A DNA stretch of 64,000 nucleotides from Roseiarcus sp963764955 (GTDB lineage Bacteria; Pseudomonadota; Alphaproteobacteria; Rhizobiales; Beijerinckiaceae): NCBI GenBank assembly GCA_963764955.1, contig CAVXVE010000015.1, forward strand, positions 62,001 to 126,000, written 5' to 3'. The position numbers and the translations under genes are program-made. Of this stretch, positions 25,536 to 34,613 are shown piece after piece. The notes under the pieces are model-generated. The model had not been told where the DNA came from, made no database searches, and saw only the letters and a program-made list of their open reading frames with translations. Position 1 is the first letter of the stretch. Every line of letters starts with the position of its first letter.

Positions 25536-26227
25536 GGGCGTCCTTGCGGACGCCATGCCACCGTTTCGGGATCCAATCCACCCCTCGGCCTCGTTCGAGG
25601 AGCGCCGAAGGCGCGTCTCGAAGCGATCCAGGCGCTGACCGCCGCCTTCTGGATCACCCTTCGACACGCTCGCTTTGCGAGCGGCTCAGGATAAGGCCGG
25701 TGAATCGCCAGCGCTCTCGCAAGTCGACCTGGGCCGTTACGACGGTTGAAGCCGGTGGCTCATGCTCGTCGGGCCGGAAGGTTGGTCCGCGCAGATTTGG
25801 GTTTTCTTGGCGCCTCGCCATTTGGCTTTGGAAACCCCCGTTTTTGGGGGTTGGAAAAGCTTGGATTTCCTTGGATTCTCTCGTCCGAAATGAGCGTTTT
25901 CAATGGGTTACGCGCGATTTTCGCGCAAAAAAATTCGCGCTCGCCTTCCCCTGGCGTTGAGGGGCGCCCGGGACGCGGCCGTGCGGTCGGAGCCATGCGG
26001 AAGGGCGGAATTGCTCATGGGGTGAGGTTAAGGTAGTTTCTGATTTTCTGCAAGAAATTGTCGTCGCCCGTACCATGCCGAGCGCCGAACGCTGGCGCTT
26101 AATCAATCGCGGCACGCTGGTTGAATAGATCGCCGGTGCCGGCGGCCTCGCCGCCGTCGCGGCGCGGGGTCAGTATTCAGCGGGAATGAGTAGACGTCAG
26201 AACACCTGCCGACGACGGCGCAAGGCT
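25536..26227. other. long gene-poor stretch with palindromic repeats
   Basis: There are ~690 bases without a supported gene. At 25656-25705 lies a palindromic repeat of the rhizobial type, with arms GCTCGC and GCGAGC around TTT and flanks ACCCTTCGACACGC and GGCTCAGGATAAGG. Another hairpin-like unit, CTCGTTCGAGGAGCGCCGAA, lies at about 25589-25625. A segment at 25790-25950 has a poly-A run and codons such as TTTTTGGGGG. A 96-codon frame is open there, but it is not signal-bearing and is probably non-coding. Confidence 0.45.
25656..25705. repeat. intergenic palindromic repeat (rhizobial type)
   Basis: The unit ACCCTTCGACACGCTCGC, then TTTGCGAGCGGCTCAGG, forms a stem GCTCGC/GCGAGC with a 3-base loop. 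The outer flanks CCTTCGACA and CTCAGGA recur widely in intergenic DNA of this bacterial order, to my knowledge. It lies 120 bases after leuD and may act as an mRNA 3' structure. Confidence 0.5.
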
Positions 26228-26566
26228 TCAAAACCCCATCGGCACGAAGAAGCAATAGACGCCCGACTGGCCGTCGCTTCCCCCGCCGTTTGCGCCCGGC
26301 GCTCCGTCTTTGTCCCGATAGAAAATCCAATAATCGCCGTCCTGGCTCGGAAGCGCTACAGCGATCGGGATCGGACGATGATACCCCTCCACGCGGTAGT
26401 AATCGGCATACCGGTGGACCTGGTCAGGCGTCAGATGATGCGCGTCCGCTGGACCGCAGCACGAGGCTTTCACCCACTCGGGGATCGGGGCGCCGTTCGC
26501 CCACTGGTCGTGAGCGCATGCCGGGAGAGCGGCCAACGCTCCGAGGATCGCAATCAAACCCCTCAT
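26228..26566 (-). CDS. small exported hypothetical protein with Cys-Cys motif
   Basis: From ATG 26566 the protein is MRGLIAILGALAALPACA, with a signal peptide or lipobox-like ending, then HDQWANGAPIPEWVKASCCG and PADAHHLTPDQVHRYADYY. A strand region (GYHRPIPIAVALPSQDGDYW) and GVYCFFVPMGF complete its 112 residues. Three mature Cys and His-rich PADAHHL suggest a metal or disulfide site in the periplasm. I have seen similar small proteins of unknown function in alphaproteobacteria; no name is offered. The longer upstream reading is not favoured because it lacks a signal. Confidence 0.6.
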   Translation of the reverse strand: MRGLIAILGALAALPACAHDQWANGAPIPEWVKASCCGPADAHHLTPDQVHRYADYYRVEGYHRPIPIAVALPSQDGDYWIFYRDKDGAPGANGGGSDGQSGVYCFFVPMGF

Positions 26567-26816
26567 GTCGCTTCCCGCACTGTGTCTTGTCGAAACTTGA
26601 CGCCCACCGACGTCCCGGCTGGGCTTCGGACCCAAGGATCTCCGGCTCTCCCTCCCCCTCGCGCCGACGATCGTCTCGCCGCATTCATTTACATTGCGCA
26701 TCCGGCGCTCATCGGCAAGCCAGGCCCCCCAATTCGGCAACCGGGGTTGATTTCACGGAGCGCAATCATCGTTTAGTGTGCCCTTCACTCAGCAAAGGGC
26801 GCGCGCTCAGGCCTAG

Positions 26817-29800
26817 ATGAACGGCACGACGGTTTTTCTGACCGCCATCGGCTACGTCTCGTTCCTGTTCCTCATCGCCTGGTGGGGCGACGGCGCCGGG
26901 CGGCGCTTCGCCTTGGGCCGCTCGCGCCCCGTCGTCTATGCGCTGAGCCTCGCCGTCTATTGCACCTCCTGGACCTATTATGGCTCGGTCGGGCTCGCTT
27001 CCGAGCACGGGCTTGATTTCCTGCCGATCTATATCGGCCCCATTCTCGTCATCGGCCTCGGCGCGCCGTTCATCGCCCGCGTCGCCAATCTCGCTCGCGC
27101 GCAGAACGTCACCACGGTCGCCGATTTCGTTTCCGCTCGCTACGGAAAATCTCAAGGCGTGGCCGCCGTCGCCGCGCTCGTCGTGCTGATCGGCTCGGCG
27201 CCCTATGTGGCGCTCCAGCTCAAAGCCGTCGCGCCAACCATATTGATGGTGGTCGAATCCTTCGATCACGGGCGCCTCACGCCCGATTCGCCCTCGGCCT
27301 CGTTCTATCTCGCCGTCTCCCTGCTGCTCGCCCTCTTCGCCATGGCGTTCGGCACCAGGCGCATCAACCCCAAGGAGCACCAGGACGGCCTCATTCTCGC
27401 GATCGCGGTCGAATCGATCGTCAAGCTGGTCGCGTTTCTCGGGCTGGGCGCCTTCGTCGTCTGGAGGCTCAACAACGGCCTCGGCGAACTGACCGAGATC
27501 GCGCAGTCCGATCCCCGGATCGCGTCGGTGATCCAGACCCCTCCCGATCCCGCGGTCTGGGTGGTGACCACGCTGTTGTCGGCGTTCGCAATCGTGCTTC
27601 TGCCGCGCCAGTTCCACGTCGCCGTTGTCGAGAACCACGACGAGCGGGGCATTCGCACCGCGGCCTGGCTCTTTCCGGCCTATCTCGTGCTGATCAATCT
27701 GTTTGTTGCGCCCCTCGCCATCGCCGGCCTCAAGATTTTCCCGCAGGCCTCTTTCAATCGCGACCTGACGGTTCTTGCGCTGCCGCTGAGCGCAGGCGCG
27801 CATGGCGTGGCGCTCCTGACGATGGTCGGCGGCCTGTCGGCGGCGACCGGCATGGTGGTGGTGGAAAGCGTCGCGCTGTCGATCACCATTTCCAACGACC
27901 TCGTGATGCCGCTCCTGCTCAGGCGCCGAAGGGCGCCGGCGTCGGCCGCGGAAGGCGACATCGGCGCACTGGTGCTCTGGGTGCGCCGCGTCGCGATCAT
28001 CGGCGTCCTGGCGCTGGGCTTCGCCTACGAGCGGATGACCGGAAAGACGGGGCTCGTCTCCATCGGCCTCCTGTCGTTCGCGGCGGTGGCGCAGATCGCG
28101 CCGGCCTTTCTCGGCGGCCTCTTCTGGCGGCGCGGGACGGCGCGCGGCGCGATCGCGGGCATGGCCGTAGGTTCGCTGATCTGGTTCTACCTCCTGCTGT
28201 TGCCGTCGATCCGGCCGGACCAGGCGCTTTCGAGCCTTCTCACGCACGGCCCGATGGCGATCGCCTGGCTGAGCCCGGCGGCGCTCGTCGCCTTCGCCCC
28301 CAACGCGCTTGTCGGCGGGGTGGTCCTGTCGCTCGCTGCGAATGTCGCGGCTTTCGTCGCCTTTTCGCTCACCCGCCAGCCGAGCGCGCTCGAACGCGCG
28401 CAGGCAAGCGCCTTCGCCGGGGTTGGCGCGGGCGGCAAGCCGCAGGCGTTCCGTCTCTGGCGCTCCTCGACGACCGCGGGCGAACTCGAGGCGGCTGTCG
28501 CGCGCTATCTCGGAGCCGGGCGGGCGCGCCGCGCGTTCGCAAGCTTCATGCGCGAGCACGGCGCCGTTTACGACCCCGCGCTCGAGGCCAGCGCGCAACT
28601 CATTCGCCACGCCGAGTTTCTGCTCTCGCCCGCGATCGGCGCCTCGACCTCGCGCCAGGTCATGTCGCTGCTCTTGAGGCCGAGAACGGTGTCCGGCCAT
28701 TCCGCGCTCAAGCTCATCGACGAAGCCTCGGCGGCGATTCAGTCGAGCCGCGATCAGTTGCAGCATGCCCTCGACCACGCGAAGCAGGGCATCAGCGTGT
28801 TTGACGCCAATCTGACGCTGACGGCCTGGAACCGCGAATTCGCCGAGCTTTTTGGCCTGCCCCCCGCCATGCTGCGCCAAGGCGTAGGGCTTGACGAGAT
28901 CGTGCGCTTCAACGCCGGCCGCGGGACCTACGGTCCCGGGGATTCGGAGGATTTCGTGGCCGAGCGGGTCGCCCGCCTGCTCTATGACGATCAGCCGAAT
29001 CGCTTACGCCTGCTCTCGACCAACCGCGTCATCGAGGTGCGCTCGGCGCGACTTCCGGACGGCGGCATCGTCACCACCTACACCGACGTGACCGAGACCG
29101 TTCTGGCCGAGGAAACGCTTGAGGCCGCCAACGAGATGCTCGAGAAGCGCGTCGGCGAGCGCACCGCGGAATTGCAGCGGCTCAACGCCGAGCTTGAGAG
29201 AGCCAAGAACGAGGCCGACGCCGCAAATCTCTCCAAGACGCGCTTCCTCGCCGCAGCCAGTCACGACATCCTGCAGCCGCTCAACGCGGCGCGGCTTTAT
29301 GCGAGCTCGCTGAGCGAGGGCGTGAACCAGATCGACCCCGACGAGCGCAAGAATCTCGCGCGCAATGTCGATGTTTCGCTCGAGGCGGTCGAGGAGATCA
29401 TCGGCGCGCTGCTCGACATTTCCCGGCTCGACGCTGGCGCCACGCGTCCGGAAATCTCCGACGTCCCGGTCGCGGATCTCATGCGGACGCTCGAAATCGA
29501 GTTTGCCGCGCTCGCCCGGGCGAAGGGGCTCAAGCTCGTGTTCGTGTCCACAAGTCTCGCCGTTCGCACCGATCGCCGCCTCTTGCGGCGCCTGTTGCAG
29601 AACCTCATCTCGAACGCGCTCAAATACACGATTGAAGGCCGGGTGCTGGTCGGTTGCCGCCGCGCCTCCGGCGCGGCCCGCATCGAGGTCTGGGACACCG
29701 GCTTAGGCATTCCGCCCGAGCATGAACGCGCGGTGTTCGCCGAGTTCAAGCGGCTCGACCAGGGCGCGCGGGTGGCGCGGGGCCTCGGCCTCGGCTTGTC

Positions 29801-30345
29801 GATCGTCGAGCGCTTAGGCCGCGTGCTCGAGCATACCGTGGGCTTGCGCTCGCGCCCAGGCAAGGGCTCGGTCTTCTCTGTCACCGCGCCCCTCGGAAGG
29901 ACGGCGCTCACGCTTCGCGCGGAGCCCGGCGCGCCCGAGCCTCCCCCTGCCGGCGAGCCGCTCGAGGGCCTGAAGCTTCTCGCCATCGACAACGAGCCGC
30001 GCGCGCTTCAAGGCCTGAGCGGAACTCCTGGGCCGCTGGGGCTGTCTTGTCGCGACCGCCCACGGCCTCAACGAGGCGATGGCGGCGCTCGAGACGTTCG
30101 GGGCGCCGGACGTCATCATCGCCGACTACCACCTCGATTCGGGCGACGGCGTCGCGGCGATCCGGGCGGTGCGCGAGCGCTTCAGCCGCAGCATCTCCGC
30201 CATCCTCGCCACCGCCGATCGGAGCCCCGAGGTGCGCGACGAGGCGGCGCGGGAGGACGCGGTCGTGATGAACAAGCCGCTCAAGCCCGCGCCCTTGCGG
30301 GCGCAATTGACGCGCTACGCCGCCATGCGTGAGGCGGCAGAGTAG
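26817..30345 (+). CDS. hybrid sensor histidine kinase with SLC5 transporter-like domain (CbrA/NahK type; one frame break)
   Basis: Residues 1 to ~520 form a 12-13-helix sodium-solute-symporter-like domain (VYALSLAVYCTSWTYYGSVG, NVTTVADFVSARYGK). A linker and PAS fold follow near 650 (GISVFDANLTLTAWNREFAE), then a coiled coil and HisKA with SHDILQPLNAARLYASSL (His ~816). HATPase has LISNALKYTIEG and DTGLGIPPEHE. After a +1 base near 30024 comes a receiver domain with DVIIADYHLDSGDG. The total is ~1,176 residues. It is a membrane sensor of the CbrA/ErcS-like class, probably responding to transport or metabolism. The start is ATG 26817. No partner response regulator is adjacent. Confidence 0.9.
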
Positions 30346-30525
30346 CAGCGGGCTTCGCCTCTCGGCATCGCGGAAACCGCCGCTTTTCTGATCATGAATC
30401 GCGTCACCAGCGCCATTCGCCTCGAGAAAGCAAAAAGCACCCGCCTTGCCGCCACATTCTGAATTTAAATTACAGAGTAAACTTCTATCAAAATATTCGC
30501 TGCCGACGCCTAGTGATCGCCAACA

Positions 30526-30777
30526 TTACTTGTAGCTAGTCGGATCACTCTTACACTTTTCGAATTCAGCTTGACGCTCAGCGCCTTTCAGGCCTTTTTG
30601 AAGCATGGCGCTATTGCACATTTGCCTCGCTTGTCCTGCACTACACGAACTACCTGCTCGGCATGGCCCCCCTTTTCCCGCAAACGACGGTTGTACACTG
30701 GCAACCCCAATAGCAAGGGCAATCGACCCGACGACGACTGCGCCAAGATTCTTTCTGGTGTTAAACCGCTTCATCAT
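30526..30777 (-). CDS. small exported Cys-containing protein in a lower-GC patch
   Basis: Starting at ATG 30777 (GGGAGG 8 bases upstream) the protein reads MMKRFNTRKNLGAVVVGS, then a signal segment ending in QPSFA. The mature ~50 residues have four Cys: GGPCRAGSSCSAGQARQMCN and EFEKCKSD. Two disulfides are possible. It has no family I recognise. Its base composition is clearly lower in GC than the neighbouring kinase and cobT, and an orphan glmS end lies beyond its 5' side, suggesting acquired DNA. Confidence 0.6.
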   Translation of the reverse strand: MMKRFNTRKNLGAVVVGSIALAIGVASVQPSFAGKGGPCRAGSSCSAGQARQMCNSAMLQKGLKGAERQAEFEKCKSDPTSYK

Positions 30778-31229
30778 TATAGCCTCCCCATACGACACAT
30801 GTGTACTAAGACAAAACTGTCGCTTGATCTAATAACTGGCGCAAAGACACATCGAATCGCCGGCCGAACTCGGCCATAAACGGCTTTCACTTGAAGTCAA
30901 ATTGAGACTGCACGTTAGCACATGATAACGTCGTTTCAACGAACGCCTCGTTGCCCTACTCGACCGTCACCGATTTCGCCAGGTTGCGCGGCTGGTCGGC
31001 GTCCTTCGCCACTAAGCAGCCGGATCATGCGCTCTTAAACATGATCGCTTCCCCTTTTGAAATCGAATTTCGAACCAACTCGACGCTATCAACTTCCTTC
31101 AAAATTGACAGCCTTATCAAGGTAAAAAAATTCGCGATCGGCGGTTTCGGCGACGATGTGCAGCACCTTTTCCATCCGGCCCATTTTTCTCCTATAGGGG
31201 TTCTCCAATTCCATTTCCGAGCCCCATCC
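30778..31229. other. lower-GC non-coding segment before cobT
   Basis: This stretch is visibly AT-richer than the surrounding genes (e.g. 30780-30950). Apart from the orphan glmS end at 30956-31003, no reading frame carries a domain. A frame open in phase with cobT from 30951 begins PYSTVTDFARLRG, which is the antisense of the glmS end and is not a true N-terminus of CobT. I found no cobalamin riboswitch ahead of cobT. Confidence 0.4.
30956..31003 (-). pseudogene. orphan 3' end of glmS (last 15 codons and stop)
   Basis: Read on the minus strand, 48 bases encode DADQPRNLAKSVTVE and stop, the nearly invariant C-terminus of glucosamine-6-phosphate synthase. No other part of glmS is present on either side. 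The glmS 3' end is the attachment site used by Tn7-like transposons, so the fragment may be a scar or a duplicated target sequence carried by an element. The DNA around it is low in GC. The rest of the element was not found in this window. Confidence 0.7.
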
Positions 31230-32252
31230 ATGTCCACCTCCCGTCCCTTCGACGACATCCGCGACCTTTTGCGCAAAATGCCCAAAGCCGACGACGCGGC
31301 GCGGGCGGCGGCGCGCGAGCGCGAGGGGCAACTGACCAAGCCCGCCGGCTCGCTCGGCCGACTGGAGGAGATCGCCGAATGGATGGCGGCCTGGCAGGGA
31401 TCGGCGCGGCCGCATGTCGACCGGCCGCTAGTCGCCGTGTACGCGGGCAATCACGGCGTTGTCGCGCAGGGGGTCTCCGCCTTTCCGCCGTCGGTGACTG
31501 AGGCCATGGTGGCGAATTTCCAGGCTGGCGGCGCGGCGATCAACCAGATCTGCAAGACCTTCGACATCTCCCTGAAAGTCTATGAACTGGCGCTGGAGAA
31601 GCCGACCGGCGACATCACCCAGGAGCCGGCGCTCGACGAGAAGTCCTGCGCGGCGACGATGGCCTTCGGAATGGAGGCCCTCGCCTCCGAGCCGGACCTG
31701 CTCGTGCTCGGCGAGATGGGCATCGGCAATACGACGCCGGCGGCGGCCATCTATCATGCGCTCTATGGCGGCCAGGCGGAGGATTGGGTTGGCCGCGGGA
31801 CGGGCGTCGATGACGAGGGCCTGAGGCGCAAGGCCGACGCGGTGCGCGCGGCCGTCGCGCGTCACAAGGCGTATCTCGACGATCCGCTGCAGATTCTGGC
31901 GCGGCTTGGCGGGCGCGAAACCGCGGCGATCGCGGGCGCGATCCTCGCCGCCCGCCTGCGTCGCACGCCAGTGCTGCTCGACGGCTTCGTGGTGTGCTCG
32001 GCGGCCGCCGTGCTGCTGGCGCTTGACGATTCCGCCCTCGACCATTGCCTCGCCGCCCACATTTCGGCGGAGCGCGCACATCGGCATGCGCTGAAGCTCA
32101 TCGGAAAAACGCCGCTGTTCGATTTCGGGATGCGGCTCGGCGAGGGCTCGGGCGCGGCGCTCGCGGTCGGAATCGTCAAGGCCGCCGTCGCCTGCCACAA
32201 CGGCATGGCGACCTTCGCGGAAGCGGGCGTGGCGGGCAAGGAAGAACCTTGA
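31230..32252 (+). CDS. cobT: nicotinate-nucleotide-dimethylbenzimidazole phosphoribosyltransferase
   Basis: From ATG 31230 (MSTSRPFDDIRDLLRKMP) the 340-residue protein has KPAGSLGRLEEIAEWMAAWQ (substrate-binding loop), AVYAGNHGVVAQGVSAFP and LGEMGIGNTTPAAAI. The catalytic Glu is in MRLGEGSGAALAVGIVKAA. It activates dimethylbenzimidazole as alpha-ribazole phosphate for the lower ligand of cobalamin. No cob neighbours are seen. The next gene's TTG start overlaps its stop. Confidence 0.94.
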   Translation: MSTSRPFDDIRDLLRKMPKADDAARAAAREREGQLTKPAGSLGRLEEIAEWMAAWQGSARPHVDRPLVAVYAGNHGVVAQGVSAFPPSVTEAMVANFQAGGAAINQICKTFDISLKVYELALEKPTGDITQEPALDEKSCAATMAFGMEALASEPDLLVLGEMGIGNTTPAAAIYHALYGGQAEDWVGRGTGVDDEGLRRKADAVRAAVARHKAYLDDPLQILARLGGRETAAIAGAILAARLRRTPVLLDGFVVCSAAAVLLALDDSALDHCLAAHISAERAHRHALKLIGKTPLFDFGMRLGEGSGAALAVGIVKAAVACHNGMATFAEAGVAGKEEP

Positions 32253-32635
32253 GCGCCGACGAGGACACGCGCCAGATCCGCAAGCTCATCGACGCCTGGA
32301 TTGCGGCGAGCAACGCTCGCAACCTGCCCGCGCTGATGGACATGATGACCGATGACGTCGTCTTCATGACGCCGGGCCGTGCGCCGTTCGGAAAGGCGGA
32401 GTTCGCAGCGGACGTCGAACGCATGAAGGGCGTCGCGATCGACGCCCGCGCCGAGGTTCAGGAGATCGAAGTCTCCGGCGCGCTCGCCTATATCCGCAAC
32501 CATATTCGGGTCGAGCTGACTTCGCCGGGCCAGGCGCCGAAGCGTATGTCGGGATATGCGATGAGCGTTCTGCGCAAGGACGACGACGGCCGCTGGCGCA
32601 TCGCCCGCGACGCCAACCTGGTTAGGCCGGAGTGA
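32249..32635 (+). CDS. SnoaL/NTF2-like protein (SgcJ/EcaC type)
   Basis: Starting at TTG 32249, which overlaps the cobT stop, the 128-residue product has DTRQIRKLIDAWIAASNAR, then MDMMTDDVVFMTPGRAPFG and RWRIARDANLVRPE. This is the cone-shaped NTF2-like fold of the SgcJ/EcaC family, of unknown ligand and function in most cases. The 4-base overlap suggests translational coupling with cobT, but no B12 role is known. An ATG start further in would delete the first helix, so TTG is preferred. Confidence 0.75.
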   Translation: MSADEDTRQIRKLIDAWIAASNARNLPALMDMMTDDVVFMTPGRAPFGKAEFAADVERMKGVAIDARAEVQEIEVSGALAYIRNHIRVELTSPGQAPKRMSGYAMSVLRKDDDGRWRIARDANLVRPE

Positions 32636-32680
32636 GCGACAGCTCACGGCAAGACCCAAATACAACGGTGACAAAGGCTG

Positions 32681-33344
32681 ATGAGCAAACGCTGGAGCGA
32701 GGTCGATTCCTATTTCGCCAAGACTCTGATCGGGTCGGACGCAGCGCTCGACGAGGCGCTCGCCGCCAATTCCGCGGCTGGGCTGCCGTCGATCGACGTC
32801 TCGGCGCCGCAGGGCAAGCTGATCCATCTCCTTGCGCGCATGATGGGCGCACGCAAGGCGCTCGAGATCGGAACGCTCGGCGGCTATTCGACCATCTGGC
32901 TCGCGCGCGCTCTTGCCCGACGACGGCCGGATCATCACGCTCGAACTCAACCCCAGGAATGCCGATGTCGCCCGCCGAAACGTCGCCCGGGCCGGGCTTG
33001 AGAGCAAGGTCGAGATCAGGACCGGCGCAGCGCTCGCGACACTGCCCAAGATCGAAGCCGAGGGGCTCGGCCCGTTCGACTTCGTCTTCATCGACGCCGA
33101 CAAGACCAACAACGCGGCCTATCTCGAATGGGCGTTGCGCCTGTCGCGGCCGGGAACGGCGATCGTCGTCGACAATGTCGTGCGGGAGGGCGAGGTGGTC
33201 GATGCATCGAGCCGCAGCACGGACGTCGTCGGCGTGCGCCGCATGTTCGAACTGATGGCGCGCGAGCCTCGGCTCAGCGCGACCGCGATTCAGACCGTCG
33301 GCGCGAAGGGCTGGGACGGCTTCGCGCTGGCTGTTGTGAGTTAA
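32681..33344 (+). CDS. O-methyltransferase, COMT/SAM-dependent family 3 (one frame break)
   Basis: The start MSKRWSEVDSYFAKTLIG leads to ALEIGTLGGYSTIWLARAL, the SAM motif I. After a +1 T near 32913 the sequence continues LPDDGRIITLELNPRNADVA, FDFVFIDADKTNNAAYLEWA (Asp metal/substrate) and IVVDNVVREGEVVD. The length is ~220 residues after correction, the usual size of PF01596-type catechol and caffeoyl-CoA-like methyltransferases. The substrate is unknown. The gene starts 45 bases downstream of the SnoaL-like gene. Confidence 0.85.
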
Positions 33345-33366
33345 TGCGCCGTTCGTCTTAAACCAC

Positions 33367-33569
33367 TTTAGAGCGTGCTCGGTCGGATGGAATCGTTATT
33401 GCGAGGAGGCCATAGCCCGTCGAAAGACGCCCGTCTTTCGACGGGCTATCGCGACGAAGCAATCCAGAGAACGAAGGGCGCCTTACATTCCCCTGGATTG
33501 CTTCCCCCCGGACTTGATCCGGGGGAAGCAATGACGGCGGTGGCTCCATCCAACCACAGCACACTCTAG
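33367..33569. repeat. 203-bp MITE-like element with terminal inverted repeats and two hairpins
   Basis: The ends TTAGAGCGTGCTCGG (33368 on) and CAACCACAGCACACTCTAG (to 33569) are inverted copies that continue to GGATGGA/TCCATCC, about 20 of 25 matching with one gap. Inside is a 17-bp perfect hairpin (33412-33449, loop GCCC). A second, 15-bp hairpin around GATTGCTTCCCC lies at 33497-33532. The interior shares ATTGCGAGGAG and ACGAAGCAATCCAG with repeats widespread in this order. The right end contains the stop codon of kdgT. Confidence 0.7.
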
Positions 33570-34579
33570 TCCGCCGGGCGGAGCTGCGCCGCCGGCCCCA
33601 GGCTTTCCGTGTCTGCTCCCTCGGCCATGCCCTCGCCGAAACGGCGATACCAAAGACCAGTGAGGATCGGCACGACGATCGATGTGACGACGATCGAGAT
33701 CGCCACCAGCACCGTCGCCGCCTGCGCCGCAGGCGCAAACTGGGGAGCGACGGCGGCGATCGCCAGAGGATTCGCGGCCGCGGCGCCGGCGGTGGAGGAC
33801 GCGGCGATCCCGGCCGTGCCCGTGCCGCGTCCGATCATCTTGTCGGCGATGATGAGCGGGACGCCGGTCAGCACAATGACCGAAAGGGCGAGCACGACGC
33901 CGAGGCTGGCGAGCGGCGACAGAAGCGTATGCAGATCGATGGTGTTGCCGAGCGCGAAAGCGAAGAAGGGGATCATCAACTGGCCGCCGGGGGCGAAGAA
34001 TTCTCTGAGCTTCGGATCGAGATTGCCGAGCGCGAAGCCGACCAGGAACGGCAGCACGGCGCCGACAAAGACCTGCGGCTCGAAATGCGCCACCCCGGAC
34101 GCGCCGAGGATGATCATGCTCATCAGCGGTCCAGACTCGATCGAGGTCAGCACGAATGCGCCGGCTTCTTCCTTCGTGCCGTAGGTTTGCATGAGCGAGG
34201 CGTAGAGACCGCCGTTCGTCATATCGACGGCGCAGACGATGGCGAGGATCGAAAGGCCCGCAAAGAAGCCAGTCTGAATTCCCGCGGGGGGAATGAACTG
34301 GGAGGCGACGAGAACGATCGCCCAGGCGGCGAAGAACTTGGTGAGCACCAGCGTTCCGGACTTGCGCAGGACGGTCCCGGTCGCGCTGAGCTTGATCGAC
34401 GCTCCCATGCAGAAGAACCACACGGCGAGGATCGGAATGACGCCGGTCATGATTCCCAGGGTGAAGCCCTTGAAATAGGCGGGAGCGCCCGGCGCGAAGG
34501 TCTTGCAAAGCGCGCCGAGCAACAGCGGCGCCAGCATCAGCCCGCCCGGAATTCTGTCGACGAACGCCTTGATTCTCAC
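33566..34579 (-). CDS. kdgT: 2-keto-3-deoxygluconate permease
   Basis: The 337-residue membrane protein starts MRIKAFVDRIPGGLMLAPLL and has ~10 hydrophobic helices, including GASIKLSATGTVLRKSGTLV and VCAVDMTNGGLYASLMQTYG, then GNLDPKLREFFAPGGQLMIP. These are hallmarks of KdgT, a proton symporter for 2-keto-3-deoxygluconate. The C-terminal residues and the TAG stop (33566-33568) lie inside the terminal repeat of a MITE-like element, so the original C-terminus may have been replaced. aroQ lies just upstream. Confidence 0.9.
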   Translation of the reverse strand: MRIKAFVDRIPGGLMLAPLLLGALCKTFAPGAPAYFKGFTLGIMTGVIPILAVWFFCMGASIKLSATGTVLRKSGTLVLTKFFAAWAIVLVASQFIPPAGIQTGFFAGLSILAIVCAVDMTNGGLYASLMQTYGTKEEAGAFVLTSIESGPLMSMIILGASGVAHFEPQVFVGAVLPFLVGFALGNLDPKLREFFAPGGQLMIPFFAFALGNTIDLHTLLSPLASLGVVLALSVIVLTGVPLIIADKMIGRGTGTAGIAASSTAGAAAANPLAIAAVAPQFAPAAQAATVLVAISIVVTSIVVPILTGLWYRRFGEGMAEGADTESLGPAAQLRPAD

Positions 34580-34613
34580 GCCAACGCTTCCTCTGTTTTC
34601 ATGTCGGCGAGCA

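Noticed and set aside
26766..28880. 704-codon open frame on the minus strand
   Set aside because: It is fully antisense to the transporter-like sensor kinase and consists of Arg/Asp/Gly-rich text expected from the complement of a high-GC gene; no domain or signal is present.
30951..31229. N-terminal extension of CobT beginning PYSTVTDFARLRG
   Set aside because: That text is the antisense of a glmS 3' end and the CobT family starts at the ATG at 31230.
31000..31229. Cobalamin riboswitch upstream of cobT
   Set aside because: The B12-box core and flanking helices were looked for and not seen; the region is low-GC scar DNA.
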